A stretch of 14,583 nucleotides of DNA, taken from positions 1 through 14,583 of the forward strand of contig CALKFX010000142.1 in NCBI GenBank assembly GCA_938084875.1. The letters run 5' to 3'. Both the position numbers and the translations under genes were made by a program. This DNA comes from an uncultured Flavobacteriales bacterium (GTDB lineage: Bacteria; Bacteroidota; Bacteroidia; Flavobacteriales_D; Parvicellaceae). The notes beneath the pieces were generated by a model, which was given only the letters and a program-made list of their open reading frames with translations, did not search any database and had not been told where the DNA came from. Positions 1-8,218 of the stretch are shown here, one piece after another (positions within the stretch are counted from its first letter, which is position 1; each line of letters begins with the position of its first letter).

Positions 1-144
1 GGTCAGACAGTCTATGAAAATAGTTTTTCTGCCATAGTGGAAAGAGTTTTTATAAATATACCAAGCCTCTCAAAAGGAGTTTATAATTTGTCTGTTTTTA
101 TAAATAACAAGACAGTGGTTAAGAAATTCAGTATAGTTGAATAG
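1..144 (+). CDS. C-terminal end of a T9SS cargo protein (5' truncated by window)
   Basis: Frame 1 is open from the first base to the TAG at 142-144, giving 47 residues. The sequence contains the pattern GVYNLSVFINNKTVVKKFSI, which matches the end of type A sorting domains (Por secretion tails): a Gly-hyphobic-Tyr turn, a beta strand, a short charged loop and a final Lys-containing strand ending near the C-terminus. Such tails direct proteins across the outer membrane by the type IX secretion system and are then cleaved. The catalytic or adhesive part of the protein lies outside the window, so the main function is unknown. It converges with the next gene at a distance of seven bases, and no hairpin terminator is visible between them. 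Confidence 0.8.
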   Translation, partial: GQTVYENSFSAIVERVFINIPSLSKGVYNLSVFINNKTVVKKFSIVE

Positions 145-151
145 TAGCTAA

Positions 152-1066
152 TTACTCTAAGACACCATGAATGATTTTTCTTTGGTTCTTAGAGTTTTTA
201 TTGTCCTCTGCTTCCTTAACAAGAGTAGCTTTCTCTACTTTCGGTGCAGGAATAAAAGAACACAACTCCTTAGCAATTGAAGAAATATAATCTCTTTTTA
301 TTTTATTTATACTGTATACATCTTCTGGCATTTGAACCCTAATAACTCCTGCATCTACCTCTTTACCTCTTTGATTAAAAACTGTGTAATGGGTACTTAT
401 TTGTCTTTTTTTAAGATATATATTTTCTGGGCTAGAGAATGCTCTCCCAATATGAAATTCGTTCACGAAAATATAGTAATTGGTTCTGTACTTATTCCTT
501 AGTTCTTCCAATAGATTTGGATTTTGAATAATAACATTCATAAATCTTTCTTCGGTATAATTGGAAGTATGGATTTCTCCATTATTTAAATTCCCTCTAT
601 CGTATTTTGCTTTTTCATGATGTTGGTTTGTCTGGTGAACAAATTTATTTAACTTTTCTTTTATTAAATCAGTTTTTTTAATTTCCAACTCAACGGTATC
701 TTTAGATTTCACTTTTTCGTATTTTAAACCAATACTGTTATATATATAATTTAATATCTGAGAGTTAGAATCTTTGTGGTGTTCTAAAGAGATTGCAGGT
801 GTTTTATTGCTAATCGAGAGAAGGATTTGCTCAGAAATTCCTTTTTTCATCTCCTCTTTTATGGCTGAATAATTTAGCTTATTGTATTCTGCAATTTCAT
901 TATCAATAGCTGAGGCATACATTTTATTCTCAAAAGGGATTATTAAAATTTTATTGTCTTTATCTTGTTTGTAAACTTCAAACTGGTCGTATTCAGGAAC
1001 GCTTTGTCCCCAAGAACTAAAGAAGCTAAAGAGAAAAAATAAAGAGAAATAAATATTTTTAACCAT
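152..1066 (-). CDS. Secreted protein of unknown function
   Basis: This is a 304-residue protein that I cannot assign to a named family. The ATG at 1066 is preferred over the upstream in-frame TTG at 1084. It gives a clean signal peptide (MVKN, a Phe/Leu-rich core, then SSWGQ at about residue 21), and the TTG would overlap an exact -7 promoter element at 1082-1089. A conserved-looking segment follows the signal peptide (ILIIPFENKMYASAIDNEIA), reminiscent of Bacteroidota envelope proteins whose mature part begins with a 'PF..KMY' strand. A second compact segment near the C-terminus contains NYYIFVNEFHIGRAF. There is no lipobox Cys after the signal, so a periplasmic or secreted soluble protein is likelier than a lipoprotein. 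The last 25 residues are charged and probably disordered. It lies downstream of rseP but appears to have its own promoter. Confidence 0.75.
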   Translation of the reverse strand: MVKNIYFSLFFLFSFFSSWGQSVPEYDQFEVYKQDKDNKILIIPFENKMYASAIDNEIAEYNKLNYSAIKEEMKKGISEQILLSISNKTPAISLEHHKDSNSQILNYIYNSIGLKYEKVKSKDTVELEIKKTDLIKEKLNKFVHQTNQHHEKAKYDRGNLNNGEIHTSNYTEERFMNVIIQNPNLLEELRNKYRTNYYIFVNEFHIGRAFSSPENIYLKKRQISTHYTVFNQRGKEVDAGVIRVQMPEDVYSINKIKRDYISSIAKELCSFIPAPKVEKATLVKEAEDNKNSKNQRKIIHGVLE

Positions 1067-1081
1067 TTCTTTTTGTTTACA

Positions 1082-1089
1082 CAAAAGTA
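1082..1089 (-). promoter_or_regulatory. Bacteroidota -7 element for the gene ending at 152
   Basis: The minus strand reads TACTTTTG, an exact match to the TAnnTTTG -7 consensus of the primary sigma factor of Bacteroidota. It ends 15 bases before the ATG at 1066, implying a leader of only about 8-10 bases. No convincing TTG -33 box sits at the usual spacing of about 19-20 bases. It helps to fix the translation start, because the alternative TTG start would lie inside the element. Confidence 0.5.
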
Positions 1090-1160
1090 GACGGTTAGCA
1101 ACCAGAAAATCTTTTATACATCAAAAGATTATGACCAAAGGGATGTTTAAAAGTAATAAT

Positions 1161-2486
1161 TTAGCCACTAATGTACCTGTATAGATCCATTCCATTGGCA
1201 TAAATTAGCAAAGAAAATAGCAATACCATTCCCACCACTTGAGCTCTCGTTAAAAACTGGTCACTAGGTGGCTTACCAGCTATCATTTCATAAATTAAAA
1301 ACATTACATGTCCCCCATCTAAAGCAGGTATTGGAAGAATATTCATGAATGCCAAGATTATGGAGAGTAAAGCAGTCATGGCCCAAAACCTTTGCCAATC
1401 CCATTCATTTGCAAACATACTGCCGATAGATCCAAATCCACCAATTTGCTTTGCTCCCTCTTTATTGAAAATTAAGGAAAGAGATTTCACATAACTCGTT
1501 AAGGTTTTTGTACCATTTTTAATTCCATTTGGAATAGCTTCTAAAAAAGAATATTCATTAAATTCATAAATTGTTTTACCCAATTTTTGATATATCACAT
1601 ACCCAATAATACCATCTTCATTGGTATTTACTTTAATATTTTTTAATGAATCTTTTCTATAAAAAGAAATTTCAACTTCTTGGGATCTATATTTCTCAAG
1701 TTCGTTTCTAAAGTCTCTAAAAAAGGGGGTGCTTAATCCATTAATTCCAACAATACTATCTCCTACATTAAAACCTGCATTCATGGCATTATTGCCAGCT
1801 ACAAGTGAATCTATTGTGTTGTATATTCTTAAGTCATTAAAAATCCTTCCCCCTTTATTTTTAAGTAACTCACTTACAATATTTTCTGAGAGAGTTAAAG
1901 AAATAATTTCTCCATTTCTTTTAATTTTTATATTCCTTTCACCATCAATTAAAATTCTTTTTTCTGCAGTTCCGAATTCTATAACTTTTTCTCCACCAAC
2001 TTCAACAATTAAATCACCCTCTTGAAATCCATACGATTCAAAAACAGGGCTACTTAAATGTGCTCCATATGGAATCTTATCATTTGATATATATCCATCT
2101 CCCCAGACAAAAAGCATCATTATATAAATAAAATATCCAAGGATTAAGTTTACAGTTACTCCTCCAACCATAATAATTAATCTTTGCCAGGTTGGTTTAG
2201 ATCTAAATTCCCATTCTTCTGGCTTTTTATTTAGCTGCTCCTTATCCAAACTTTCATCAATCATCCCAGCTATTTTAACATAGCCCCCTAACGGCAATAT
2301 TCCAATACCATATTCAGTATCTCCAAACCTTTTTTTGAAAAGAGAAAATGGCCAATCAAAAAACAGATAAAACTTTTCAACTTTCGTTTTAAATAATTTT
2401 GCAGGAATAAAATGTCCAAGTTCATGAAGTACAATCAGTAACGAGAGACTCATTATGAATTGAGATATTTGAATTATTGTTTCCAT
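1161..2486 (-). CDS. rseP: RseP-family site-2 intramembrane zinc metalloprotease
   Basis: A 441-residue protein of normal length for RseP, which cuts membrane-embedded anti-sigma factors and signal-peptide remnants inside the cytoplasmic membrane. The zinc-binding HELGH motif is at residues 21-25 in the first membrane helix. The third zinc ligand is Asp390 in the NILPIPALDGG motif (382-392) within a late helix. A GGYVKIAGM segment at 68-75 is the membrane-associated loop typical of the family. Two PDZ-like regions lie at about 130-205 and 220-290 on the periplasmic side, and a final helix lies at about 415-430. All catalytic residues are present. It starts at ATG 2486, preceded by an exact -7 element. 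No sigma or anti-sigma pair lies nearby, so its substrate cannot be read from the context. Confidence 0.97.
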   Translation of the reverse strand: METIIQISQFIMSLSLLIVLHELGHFIPAKLFKTKVEKFYLFFDWPFSLFKKRFGDTEYGIGILPLGGYVKIAGMIDESLDKEQLNKKPEEWEFRSKPTWQRLIIMVGGVTVNLILGYFIYIMMLFVWGDGYISNDKIPYGAHLSSPVFESYGFQEGDLIVEVGGEKVIEFGTAEKRILIDGERNIKIKRNGEIISLTLSENIVSELLKNKGGRIFNDLRIYNTIDSLVAGNNAMNAGFNVGDSIVGINGLSTPFFRDFRNELEKYRSQEVEISFYRKDSLKNIKVNTNEDGIIGYVIYQKLGKTIYEFNEYSFLEAIPNGIKNGTKTLTSYVKSLSLIFNKEGAKQIGGFGSIGSMFANEWDWQRFWAMTALLSIILAFMNILPIPALDGGHVMFLIYEMIAGKPPSDQFLTRAQVVGMVLLFSLLIYANGMDLYRYISG

Positions 2487-2505
2487 TAAAATTGAAATTA
2501 GTCGG

Positions 2506-2513
2506 CAAATATA
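2506..2513 (-). promoter_or_regulatory. Bacteroidota -7 element for rseP
   Basis: The minus strand reads TATATTTG, an exact TAnnTTTG match, 19 bases before the rseP ATG at 2486. A terminator for the upstream gene lies just beyond it (2559-2584), so rseP is probably transcribed on its own. A good -33 TTG is not evident. The AT-rich background makes chance matches possible. Confidence 0.5.
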
Positions 2514-2558
2514 TATTAATTATGAATGGTGGATATGTTTAGCTTGAAAAATAAGACC

Positions 2559-2584
2559 AAAAAAAAGCCCCAAAAGGGGCTTTT
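2559..2584 (-). terminator. Rho-independent terminator after the T9SS hydrolase gene
   Basis: A perfect inverted repeat AAAAGCCCC / GGGGCTTTT (2563-2571 and 2576-2584) with a four-base AAAA loop stands out in otherwise AT-rich DNA. On the minus strand the hairpin runs into eight consecutive T residues (2566 down to 2559), as expected for intrinsic termination of the gene whose stop codon is at 2606. On the plus strand it is followed only by TTTT, already part of the stem, then AATATT, so it acts mainly for minus-strand transcripts. Confidence 0.9.
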
Positions 2585-2605
2585 AATATTATTAAATGGA
2601 AGAAA

Positions 2606-4219
2606 TTATCTTAAAATAATTTTTTCTGTTTTAATTTGATTGTCATTAGAAATTTCTGCATAATAAATTCCTTTAGCATAAGATCTTAAATCCATTGTGA
2701 AAGTAAATCTATTAGGACTAACTCTCTCCATCAACTTTCCATTATTATCAAAAATAGAAATTGATTTAATATTGGTAGATGAATTGAAAGAGATAAAATC
2801 GCTTGTTGGATTTGGAAAAACATTTACAGATATTTTTTCACTTTGAATTCCCATGGTATTTCCAGGAAGCATCAACGTGTTTACAATTCTTGGACAAAAG
2901 AATCCAAGAGTTGAATCTATATAAGCATTTGCTTTTGCGATACTTACATTAGGATTTGTTGCAAGACTGCTCATGTATGCATCAGTTCCCACACTTGCAG
3001 GAAGGCCTTGACCTACAGCTAATGCAATTGTAGTTAGAGAGTCAAAATACTGCCATGGAGCACCTTCACCAGGGTTTCCAGTAACAAATGGAAATAAGTT
3101 GTCAGCAGAAGGACCAATAGTGTCACCACTAAAATCTAAAGTTCCAACAATGCTATTTGAAGCAGCTTTAGCAGCTAAAGTATAAGCATCAAATAGATTT
3201 GGTATCGCATCGTTGTTTCCTAACATATTTGCCTTTGCAACTACATCGTGAGACCCACTAATGCTTGAAACAATATTAATTCCAGAAACAGAAAGATTTC
3301 CAGTAGTAAATCTTGCAATTGCATCTAAGTTTCCATGAACTGCAGCAATTGGTTTGTCTCCAGCTTCTAGCCAAGAAAGATCGCCAATAGCACCACCCAT
3401 ATTTAATACCATATCGTGTTCACTTGAATAACCAGCATTACTTGGAGTATTGTAAGCGGGGTTTCCGCCATATCCAAACCAGTCACCCATAACTGCAGTG
3501 TCTATCAAAGGCAAAGCAGTTACTGGATCAAGAAATTTAGGTAATTGGATTTCAGCTAATTTGTCAACGGAGTTTAAACAAGTAGCAATCCATCCACCAG
3601 TTCCTTCACCAACAATGATAATTCTTGAAGTGTCAATTCCGTAGGTATTGCCATTTTCATAATCCATTCTCATAAATCTGATAGCAGCTTTTACGTCCTG
3701 AATTCCTCTGTAAGCAGCCTTCATTAAACTAGCAGCTCTTTCCGGCTCAGTTGGTAATGCAGGATTCCACCCAGCTCTATATTCTGTATTTGCTACTACA
3801 TAACCTCTTGCAGCATATTGATTGCAAAAAACTTGAGTAGCATAATCAAAAGTTCTTGACCCAGTCGCATTCCCATTTCTAATAATTGGAGCAAATGTTC
3901 CAGTATGTAGATAAATTATTAATGGTCTTTCTGAAACTGTATCTCCAGAAGGTTGAAAAATATCCATTTCCAAAGCTGGCATTGTAAATAAGATGGGTGT
4001 AGGAGGAATTGTAGTTGTATCCAGCCCAATAGGAACGGTAGCTCCTGTTGCAACTGGCAAAGCCTCGCCTAGTAGTACAGATTGGTTTACTGCATATACT
4101 ATATTATTGGTAGTGTCTATTGAAGGAAACACTGGATCTAAATATCTTGTTTGTCCAATAGAAATAGAGGAACAAATAAAAGTCAAAACAAATAGAAAGC
4201 TAAAAGTAATTTTTTTCAT
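2606..4219 (-). CDS. Secreted alpha/beta-hydrolase-like protein with T9SS sorting tail
   Basis: A 537-residue protein with a signal peptide (MKKI start, hydrophobic core, cleavage near GQ at 22-23). The central part looks like a carboxylesterase-type alpha/beta hydrolase: the strand and oxyanion-hole region LIIYLHTGTF (100-109), then ARGYVVANTEYR (137-148), a helix with the DVKAAIRFMR pattern (175-184), and a nucleophile-elbow strand RIIIVGEGTGG (199-209). A late VHGNLD (294-299) resembles the catalytic-acid region, and His324 is a candidate catalytic His. In G-x-S-x-G the Ser position is Gly206, so the usual nucleophile is missing. A type A sorting domain closes the protein: VFPNPTSDFI at 467-476, then GIYYAEI and KTEKIILR at the end. 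It is probably exported by T9SS. A neighbouring receptor gene lies 81 bases upstream. Substrate and activity are unknown. Confidence 0.85.
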   Translation of the reverse strand: MKKITFSFLFVLTFICSSISIGQTRYLDPVFPSIDTTNNIVYAVNQSVLLGEALPVATGATVPIGLDTTTIPPTPILFTMPALEMDIFQPSGDTVSERPLIIYLHTGTFAPIIRNGNATGSRTFDYATQVFCNQYAARGYVVANTEYRAGWNPALPTEPERAASLMKAAYRGIQDVKAAIRFMRMDYENGNTYGIDTSRIIIVGEGTGGWIATCLNSVDKLAEIQLPKFLDPVTALPLIDTAVMGDWFGYGGNPAYNTPSNAGYSSEHDMVLNMGGAIGDLSWLEAGDKPIAAVHGNLDAIARFTTGNLSVSGINIVSSISGSHDVVAKANMLGNNDAIPNLFDAYTLAAKAASNSIVGTLDFSGDTIGPSADNLFPFVTGNPGEGAPWQYFDSLTTIALAVGQGLPASVGTDAYMSSLATNPNVSIAKANAYIDSTLGFFCPRIVNTLMLPGNTMGIQSEKISVNVFPNPTSDFISFNSSTNIKSISIFDNNGKLMERVSPNRFTFTMDLRSYAKGIYYAEISNDNQIKTEKIILR

Positions 4220-4300
4220 AAGGTTGATTTAGTGAATAATTTGAGTACAATTTACGTAAAAATTAAATAATAGTAAATTTTAGATATTAAAAATAGATTG

Positions 4301-7144
4301 TTAGTCTTTAAAATCGAAAAGCAATGACATGTAAATCATTCTTCCTACGTACGGCCCACCATAGACTTGAAGAACCTCATTATTTAAAATATTTGACCCT
4401 CCTACTTTTATAGAAAGATTTTGTTTGTTTAAGTTTTTGGTCATTTGAAAATCTAATAAACCGTAGCTTGGCACATAGCCTGTAAACTGAGGAGAACCTT
4501 CGAACTCAAATCCTTTTACCCATTTATAATTTAGGTTAAAGGACATTTTTTTTAATAGAGATTTATCGAATATTTTAAGATCAATTTCTTTTCCAGAAAT
4601 CCCAACGTTAAACTTATGTTCTGGAGTATTGTATGCAGGGATAATAGGATCGTCATTTTGTTTATTTAACACATTCCAAGAATAGTTCCCGTTAATAGTA
4701 TATTGATTGTCTATATAATAATTTAATCCAGTTGAAAAACCTTGGGTGGTGATAATTTTTTCAGAGTTGGTAGCAACTCTGTAGACATCTAAAACTTCTA
4801 GCCCAATTGGATCTACAAAAATTTTGGCACCATTGATAAACCCAATAAAGTTGGTATACCAGTTGTAGTAGTAGTTGGCATCAATAAATAACTTGCCGCC
4901 AAGGGCTCCTCTATATCCAAATTCCAAACATTTCACTTCTTCTGGACGAATTGGGTCTAAGTTGAAACTAACCAATGAATCTAAATTTCTTCCAGATGTA
5001 GAGTAAGACCAAATAGACTCCAATGTATAAAGATTTTGATAGCCATTAATATTTCCGACAAGTTTTGCTCTACCAATATTATAATATTGGTATTGGTTCA
5101 ATAGTGTTGGGTTTCTTATAGCAGAAGTAAAGGTAGATCGTATAGTATGGTATTCGTTAATATTATAAATCCCCGAAATTGCCTGTGTTGGTATAATATT
5201 GAAATTTTGGTTTTTATCTAACCTCATAGATCCTTTTAAAATTAATTGATCCCTTAAAAAGCTTTTTTCAAGTCCAAGATATCCTCCAACTTCTTTGTTG
5301 ACAATTTTGTTAATTATGGTTTCCCCACTAGAACTTATAGAGTTGGTGTCACTAAATAAAGAACCTCCAGATTTTGGAGTGTAAATTCTAAAGTTGCTGC
5401 CAAGAGTAATTTTTCCAAAGTCATTTTTCCAAATTTTTTCTCCATGTCCGTGATACAGTGCAGATTGATCTACTATTTTAGACCCACCATCAAGAACTGA
5501 TGCAGTAGAAATAATTTCGTTAAATAAAGAGTCAAATCTGTCAGTTCCAACTTCATAAAAAGAAGTCACTCCCATATTTGGATGTGAATTGTTGGAATTA
5601 TTAGCAGTTTGTTCATGCCAAGTAACTAGAGAATCCATTGGAATATTATCAATGACATTGAAAATATCTGTAAAATTAACTGGATAAGCTACTCCATTAA
5701 TAAAAGCAGGCTGCCAATTTACAGATGGATCTAATCTTTCTACTTTTGGAGAAATATTATCTCTCCAATAAGTTTTGTATAATTCGTGGTAGTCAACATC
5801 AGATGCTGCAGCATTCTGCAATTGAAAAGCAGTTAAAACGGCGTCGTAGCTATCTCCTGCGTTTTCATGAGTTGCATAAAGCCTAATGAAAAAATCATTG
5901 TCTTTTTTAAGCTCTAGCTTATTTTGGAAAAATCTAATATTTTTTAAACTAAAACGGTTGTCACCTTGATAAACTGTAGTTCCTGTAGAAAAATTAGAAG
6001 AGGAAAAGAGCTCCATAGAATTGTCAAACAAGTAATGCATTCCAAAACTTGTTTTAAGATTTTCTGTGCCGTAGTCAACCAAATCTTGTTCCCAATACCC
6101 TTTTCTGTGCCATCTTTCAAGCCCGGGATAGGCCATTATACTAGCAGTATCGGCTTCACCGTCCAACCCATATACCATTTGATTTAATATTGGACTTAGG
6201 TTTTCATCTCCATACCTATTTACAGCATCGTAACCCCCAGGATTACTTTCATTGGTTTCTAAATCTGCAACACTTGCAGAATTGTCTGCTACCCAATCGT
6301 CGGCATTCATGTAATAGATATTAAACTTGTATGCAAACCTATCTTTTCCTTTTTTATCTTTTATTACCTTGGCATATCTTACTGCGTATTCGTTTAAAAA
6401 ACGTTCTCCTAGCTTAATACTTGCAGAAAATCCAGGAAATAAAAATGGATTTTTAGTCTCCATACTTATAACACCATTGAATGCATTAGGGCCGTAAAAA
6501 GCAGAACTTGCCCCAGAAATAATTTCTACCTTCATTAAGTCTAATTCAGAGGCACCAAGGAAGTTTCCTAGAGCGAAATTTAGTCCTGGTGATGCGTTGT
6601 CAACACCATCAATTATCTGTAGTGACCTAACAGGGGATGTACTATTAAACCCTCTTGTATTTATCACTCTAAAACCTAAACTTGCTGAGGTCATATCAAC
6701 ACCCTTCATATGGCTTAGACCTTCATAAAAATTGGTTGCAGAAGTTTGCTTAATATCATTAATATCCATGGATTCAATACTTAAAGGTGATTCTTTAAGT
6801 TTTTTACTTATCCCAGAGATTACTTCAACTGCCTTAAGTTGTAAATCTTTGCTTTTCAAACCAATTTTTAATCTTTGATTGTCTATCAAATCAAAAACTA
6901 TAGAATCGTATCCGATGTAGGAAACTTCGATACTAAATGGCAAAGGAATATTTGTTTTAATTTCAAAATCACCATTGAAATCCGTTACACATCCATAGCT
7001 GGAATTCACTATTTTAACAGATGCACCAATAAGTTCTTCATTAGTTTCCACATCTATTATTTTTCCGTTAATAATTGTTTGAGAAAAACCACTAGGCACT
7101 AAAAAATTAGCCATTAAAAATAGAATGTATGTATGTCTAATCAT
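4301..7144 (-). CDS. TonB-dependent outer membrane receptor with carboxypeptidase-like N-terminal domain
   Basis: A receptor of 947 residues from the ATG at 7144; an in-frame ATG at 7162 would add six residues before the signal peptide. The start at 7144 gives MIRHT, a hydrophobic core and cleavage after GFSQ. In order (numbering from the longer form): a carboxypeptidase-D regulatory-like domain at about 30-105 (NGKIIDVETNEELIGASV, DFNGDFEI), a plug domain at about 120-235 (VINTRGFNST, LQIIDGVD, VEIISGASSAFYGPNAFNG), then a long beta barrel to the C-terminus (final strand IYMSLLFDF). It would import a substrate across the outer membrane using TonB energy. No SusD partner is adjacent, so it is not a typical SusC. 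The ligand is unknown. The divergent neighbour is a ferritin, which permits but does not show a link to iron. The hydrolase downstream may share its transcript, as no terminator lies in the 81-base gap. Confidence 0.95.
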   Translation of the reverse strand: MIRHTYILFLMANFLVPSGFSQTIINGKIIDVETNEELIGASVKIVNSSYGCVTDFNGDFEIKTNIPLPFSIEVSYIGYDSIVFDLIDNQRLKIGLKSKDLQLKAVEVISGISKKLKESPLSIESMDINDIKQTSATNFYEGLSHMKGVDMTSASLGFRVINTRGFNSTSPVRSLQIIDGVDNASPGLNFALGNFLGASELDLMKVEIISGASSAFYGPNAFNGVISMETKNPFLFPGFSASIKLGERFLNEYAVRYAKVIKDKKGKDRFAYKFNIYYMNADDWVADNSASVADLETNESNPGGYDAVNRYGDENLSPILNQMVYGLDGEADTASIMAYPGLERWHRKGYWEQDLVDYGTENLKTSFGMHYLFDNSMELFSSSNFSTGTTVYQGDNRFSLKNIRFFQNKLELKKDNDFFIRLYATHENAGDSYDAVLTAFQLQNAAASDVDYHELYKTYWRDNISPKVERLDPSVNWQPAFINGVAYPVNFTDIFNVIDNIPMDSLVTWHEQTANNSNNSHPNMGVTSFYEVGTDRFDSLFNEIISTASVLDGGSKIVDQSALYHGHGEKIWKNDFGKITLGSNFRIYTPKSGGSLFSDTNSISSSGETIINKIVNKEVGGYLGLEKSFLRDQLILKGSMRLDKNQNFNIIPTQAISGIYNINEYHTIRSTFTSAIRNPTLLNQYQYYNIGRAKLVGNINGYQNLYTLESIWSYSTSGRNLDSLVSFNLDPIRPEEVKCLEFGYRGALGGKLFIDANYYYNWYTNFIGFINGAKIFVDPIGLEVLDVYRVATNSEKIITTQGFSTGLNYYIDNQYTINGNYSWNVLNKQNDDPIIPAYNTPEHKFNVGISGKEIDLKIFDKSLLKKMSFNLNYKWVKGFEFEGSPQFTGYVPSYGLLDFQMTKNLNKQNLSIKVGGSNILNNEVLQVYGGPYVGRMIYMSLLFDFKD

Positions 7145-7279
7145 TTGTGTAATAAATGCCATAAATGACGAAATTATAAATTAATTCCATAATTAGAATT
7201 ATAATTGAATATATATACTGTACATAAAAATAGATAAGGGACTGATTTAATGGAGATTTCATAAGAATTTGAAAAGAGT

Positions 7280-7287
7280 TATATTTG
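7280..7287 (+). promoter_or_regulatory. Bacteroidota -7 element for ferritin and possibly the downstream genes
   Basis: The sequence TATATTTG matches TAnnTTTG exactly and ends 14 bases before the ferritin ATG at 7302. A TTTG at 7268-7271 is too close to be the -33 box, and no good -33 is seen at normal spacing. The 157-base divergent region (7145-7301) is very AT-rich. I saw no Fur-box-like inverted repeat in it. This may be the main promoter for the whole plus-strand run to 13440, since no terminator is visible within that run. Confidence 0.5.
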
Positions 7288-7301
7288 CATAAAAAATAAT
7301 T

Positions 7302-7808
7302 ATGTTAAAAGCAGTTATTGAAAAAGCATTAAATAAGCAAATTGAGTTAGAAGCATCTTCATCCCAATTCTACTTATCTATGGCTTCTTGGACAGAAACG
7401 AAGGGGCTGAGTGGTTCATCTTCCTTTTTATACCAACACAGCGATGAAGAGAGACAACACATGTTGAAACTGGTAAAATTCATTAATGAAAGAGGAGGGA
7501 AGGCCCTGATACCAGCATTAATTCAGCCGCCAAAAACTTTTAAATCTTTGACCCATGTTTTTGAATCTTTGCTAGAACATGAGTTAAACGTTACTGAAAG
7601 CATAAATAATATTGTTGGACTTTGTCTAGACGAAAAAGATTTTACAACCCATAATTTTATGCAGTGGTATGTTGCAGAGCAATTAGAAGAAGAAGCCTTG
7701 GCAAGGACCATCATTGATAGACTTAACATGATTGGCAACGACAAAGCAGGACTCTATCTTTTTGATAGAGATTTAACTAATGAAATGCCTCAGGAGCCAC
7801 AACTCTAA
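7302..7808 (+). CDS. ftnA: Bacterial non-haem ferritin
   Basis: A 168-residue ferritin, close in length to E. coli FtnA and collinear with it. It oxidises Fe(II) and stores ferric mineral in a cytoplasmic 24-mer cage. All di-iron ferroxidase ligands fall at the same numbers as in E. coli FtnA: Glu17, Glu50, His53, Glu94, Gln127 and Glu130. The acidic residues of the third iron site (Glu49, Glu126, Glu129) are also present. The conserved QWYVAEQLEEE and GLYLFDRDL segments are clear. The ATG at 7302 is supported by the -7 element just upstream and by the standard MLK start. The next gene begins eight bases after its stop, suggesting a shared transcript. It has no C-terminal extension or encapsulin-targeting tail. 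Confidence 0.97.
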   Translation: MLKAVIEKALNKQIELEASSSQFYLSMASWTETKGLSGSSSFLYQHSDEERQHMLKLVKFINERGGKALIPALIQPPKTFKSLTHVFESLLEHELNVTESINNIVGLCLDEKDFTTHNFMQWYVAEQLEEEALARTIIDRLNMIGNDKAGLYLFDRDLTNEMPQEPQL

Positions 7809-7816
7809 TAAGGTTT

Positions 7817-8218
7817 ATGATTCGCAGAGTATTTTTCATATCCCTATCCTTTTTTCTATTTTTTTTTCAAAAACATGATATAATATCTCAATATAGAGAT
7901 CCTTTTACTGAAAAAAGAATTGGTAATAACATAAAAAAGAGAAATAAAATTGGATTGATTTATGCAACAAAGTCTATGTTTTCTAAAAAACAAAAGGACT
8001 CATTTGTTAATGTTAAAAGAAACAATGGTATAATTGGTTTAGACCACGATCCTTTTAAGCTCAAAGGCAATAGGTTTTATAAGCCTACTGGAATTGAGGA
8101 GGATAGCTTTACTACCAAACATAGGAAAATGGCCTACAGTAATAAATACGACAAAGAAAGTTTAAAGAAAAAAGCTCTTGTGAGTAGGAAAAAATACATG
8201 AGAAAAAAAATGAAATAA
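7817..8218 (+). CDS. Small, strongly basic secreted protein of unknown function
   Basis: A 133-residue protein with a signal peptide (MIRRVFF, then a Phe/Leu-rich core to about residue 18-25). No known domain is recognised. Lys and Arg make up 35 of 133 residues and are concentrated in the last 20 (KKKALVSRKKYMRKKMK). Two short similar segments occur 50 residues apart: DPFTEKRIGN (28-37) and DPFKLKGNR (78-86), which may be a degenerate repeat. No Cys is present. It starts eight bases after the ferritin stop and is followed by a 55-base gap before the YfiR-like gene, so it is probably co-transcribed. A real gene is favoured by the signal peptide and the tight spacing, but family support could not be checked. 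Confidence 0.7.
   Translation: MIRRVFFISLSFFLFFFQKHDIISQYRDPFTEKRIGNNIKKRNKIGLIYATKSMFSKKQKDSFVNVKRNNGIIGLDHDPFKLKGNRFYKPTGIEEDSFTTKHRKMAYSNKYDKESLKKKALVSRKKYMRKKMK

Noticed and set aside
1729..2025. Open frame antisense to rseP
   Set aside because: It lies wholly inside a well-supported protease gene on the other strand and its product has no domain or signal; it is an antisense shadow.
5966..6187. Open frame antisense to the TonB receptor (and a similar one at 6875-7102)
   Set aside because: Both are inside the receptor gene on the opposite strand and show no family resemblance.
4301..7144. SusC-type glycan importer
   Set aside because: No SusD gene or glycoside hydrolase is adjacent, so only a general TonB-dependent receptor is supported.
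7197..7206. Perfect palindrome AATTATAATT in the divergent region before ferritin
   Set aside because: It is short and made only of A and T in very AT-rich DNA, so it is expected by chance. It does not resemble a Fur box.
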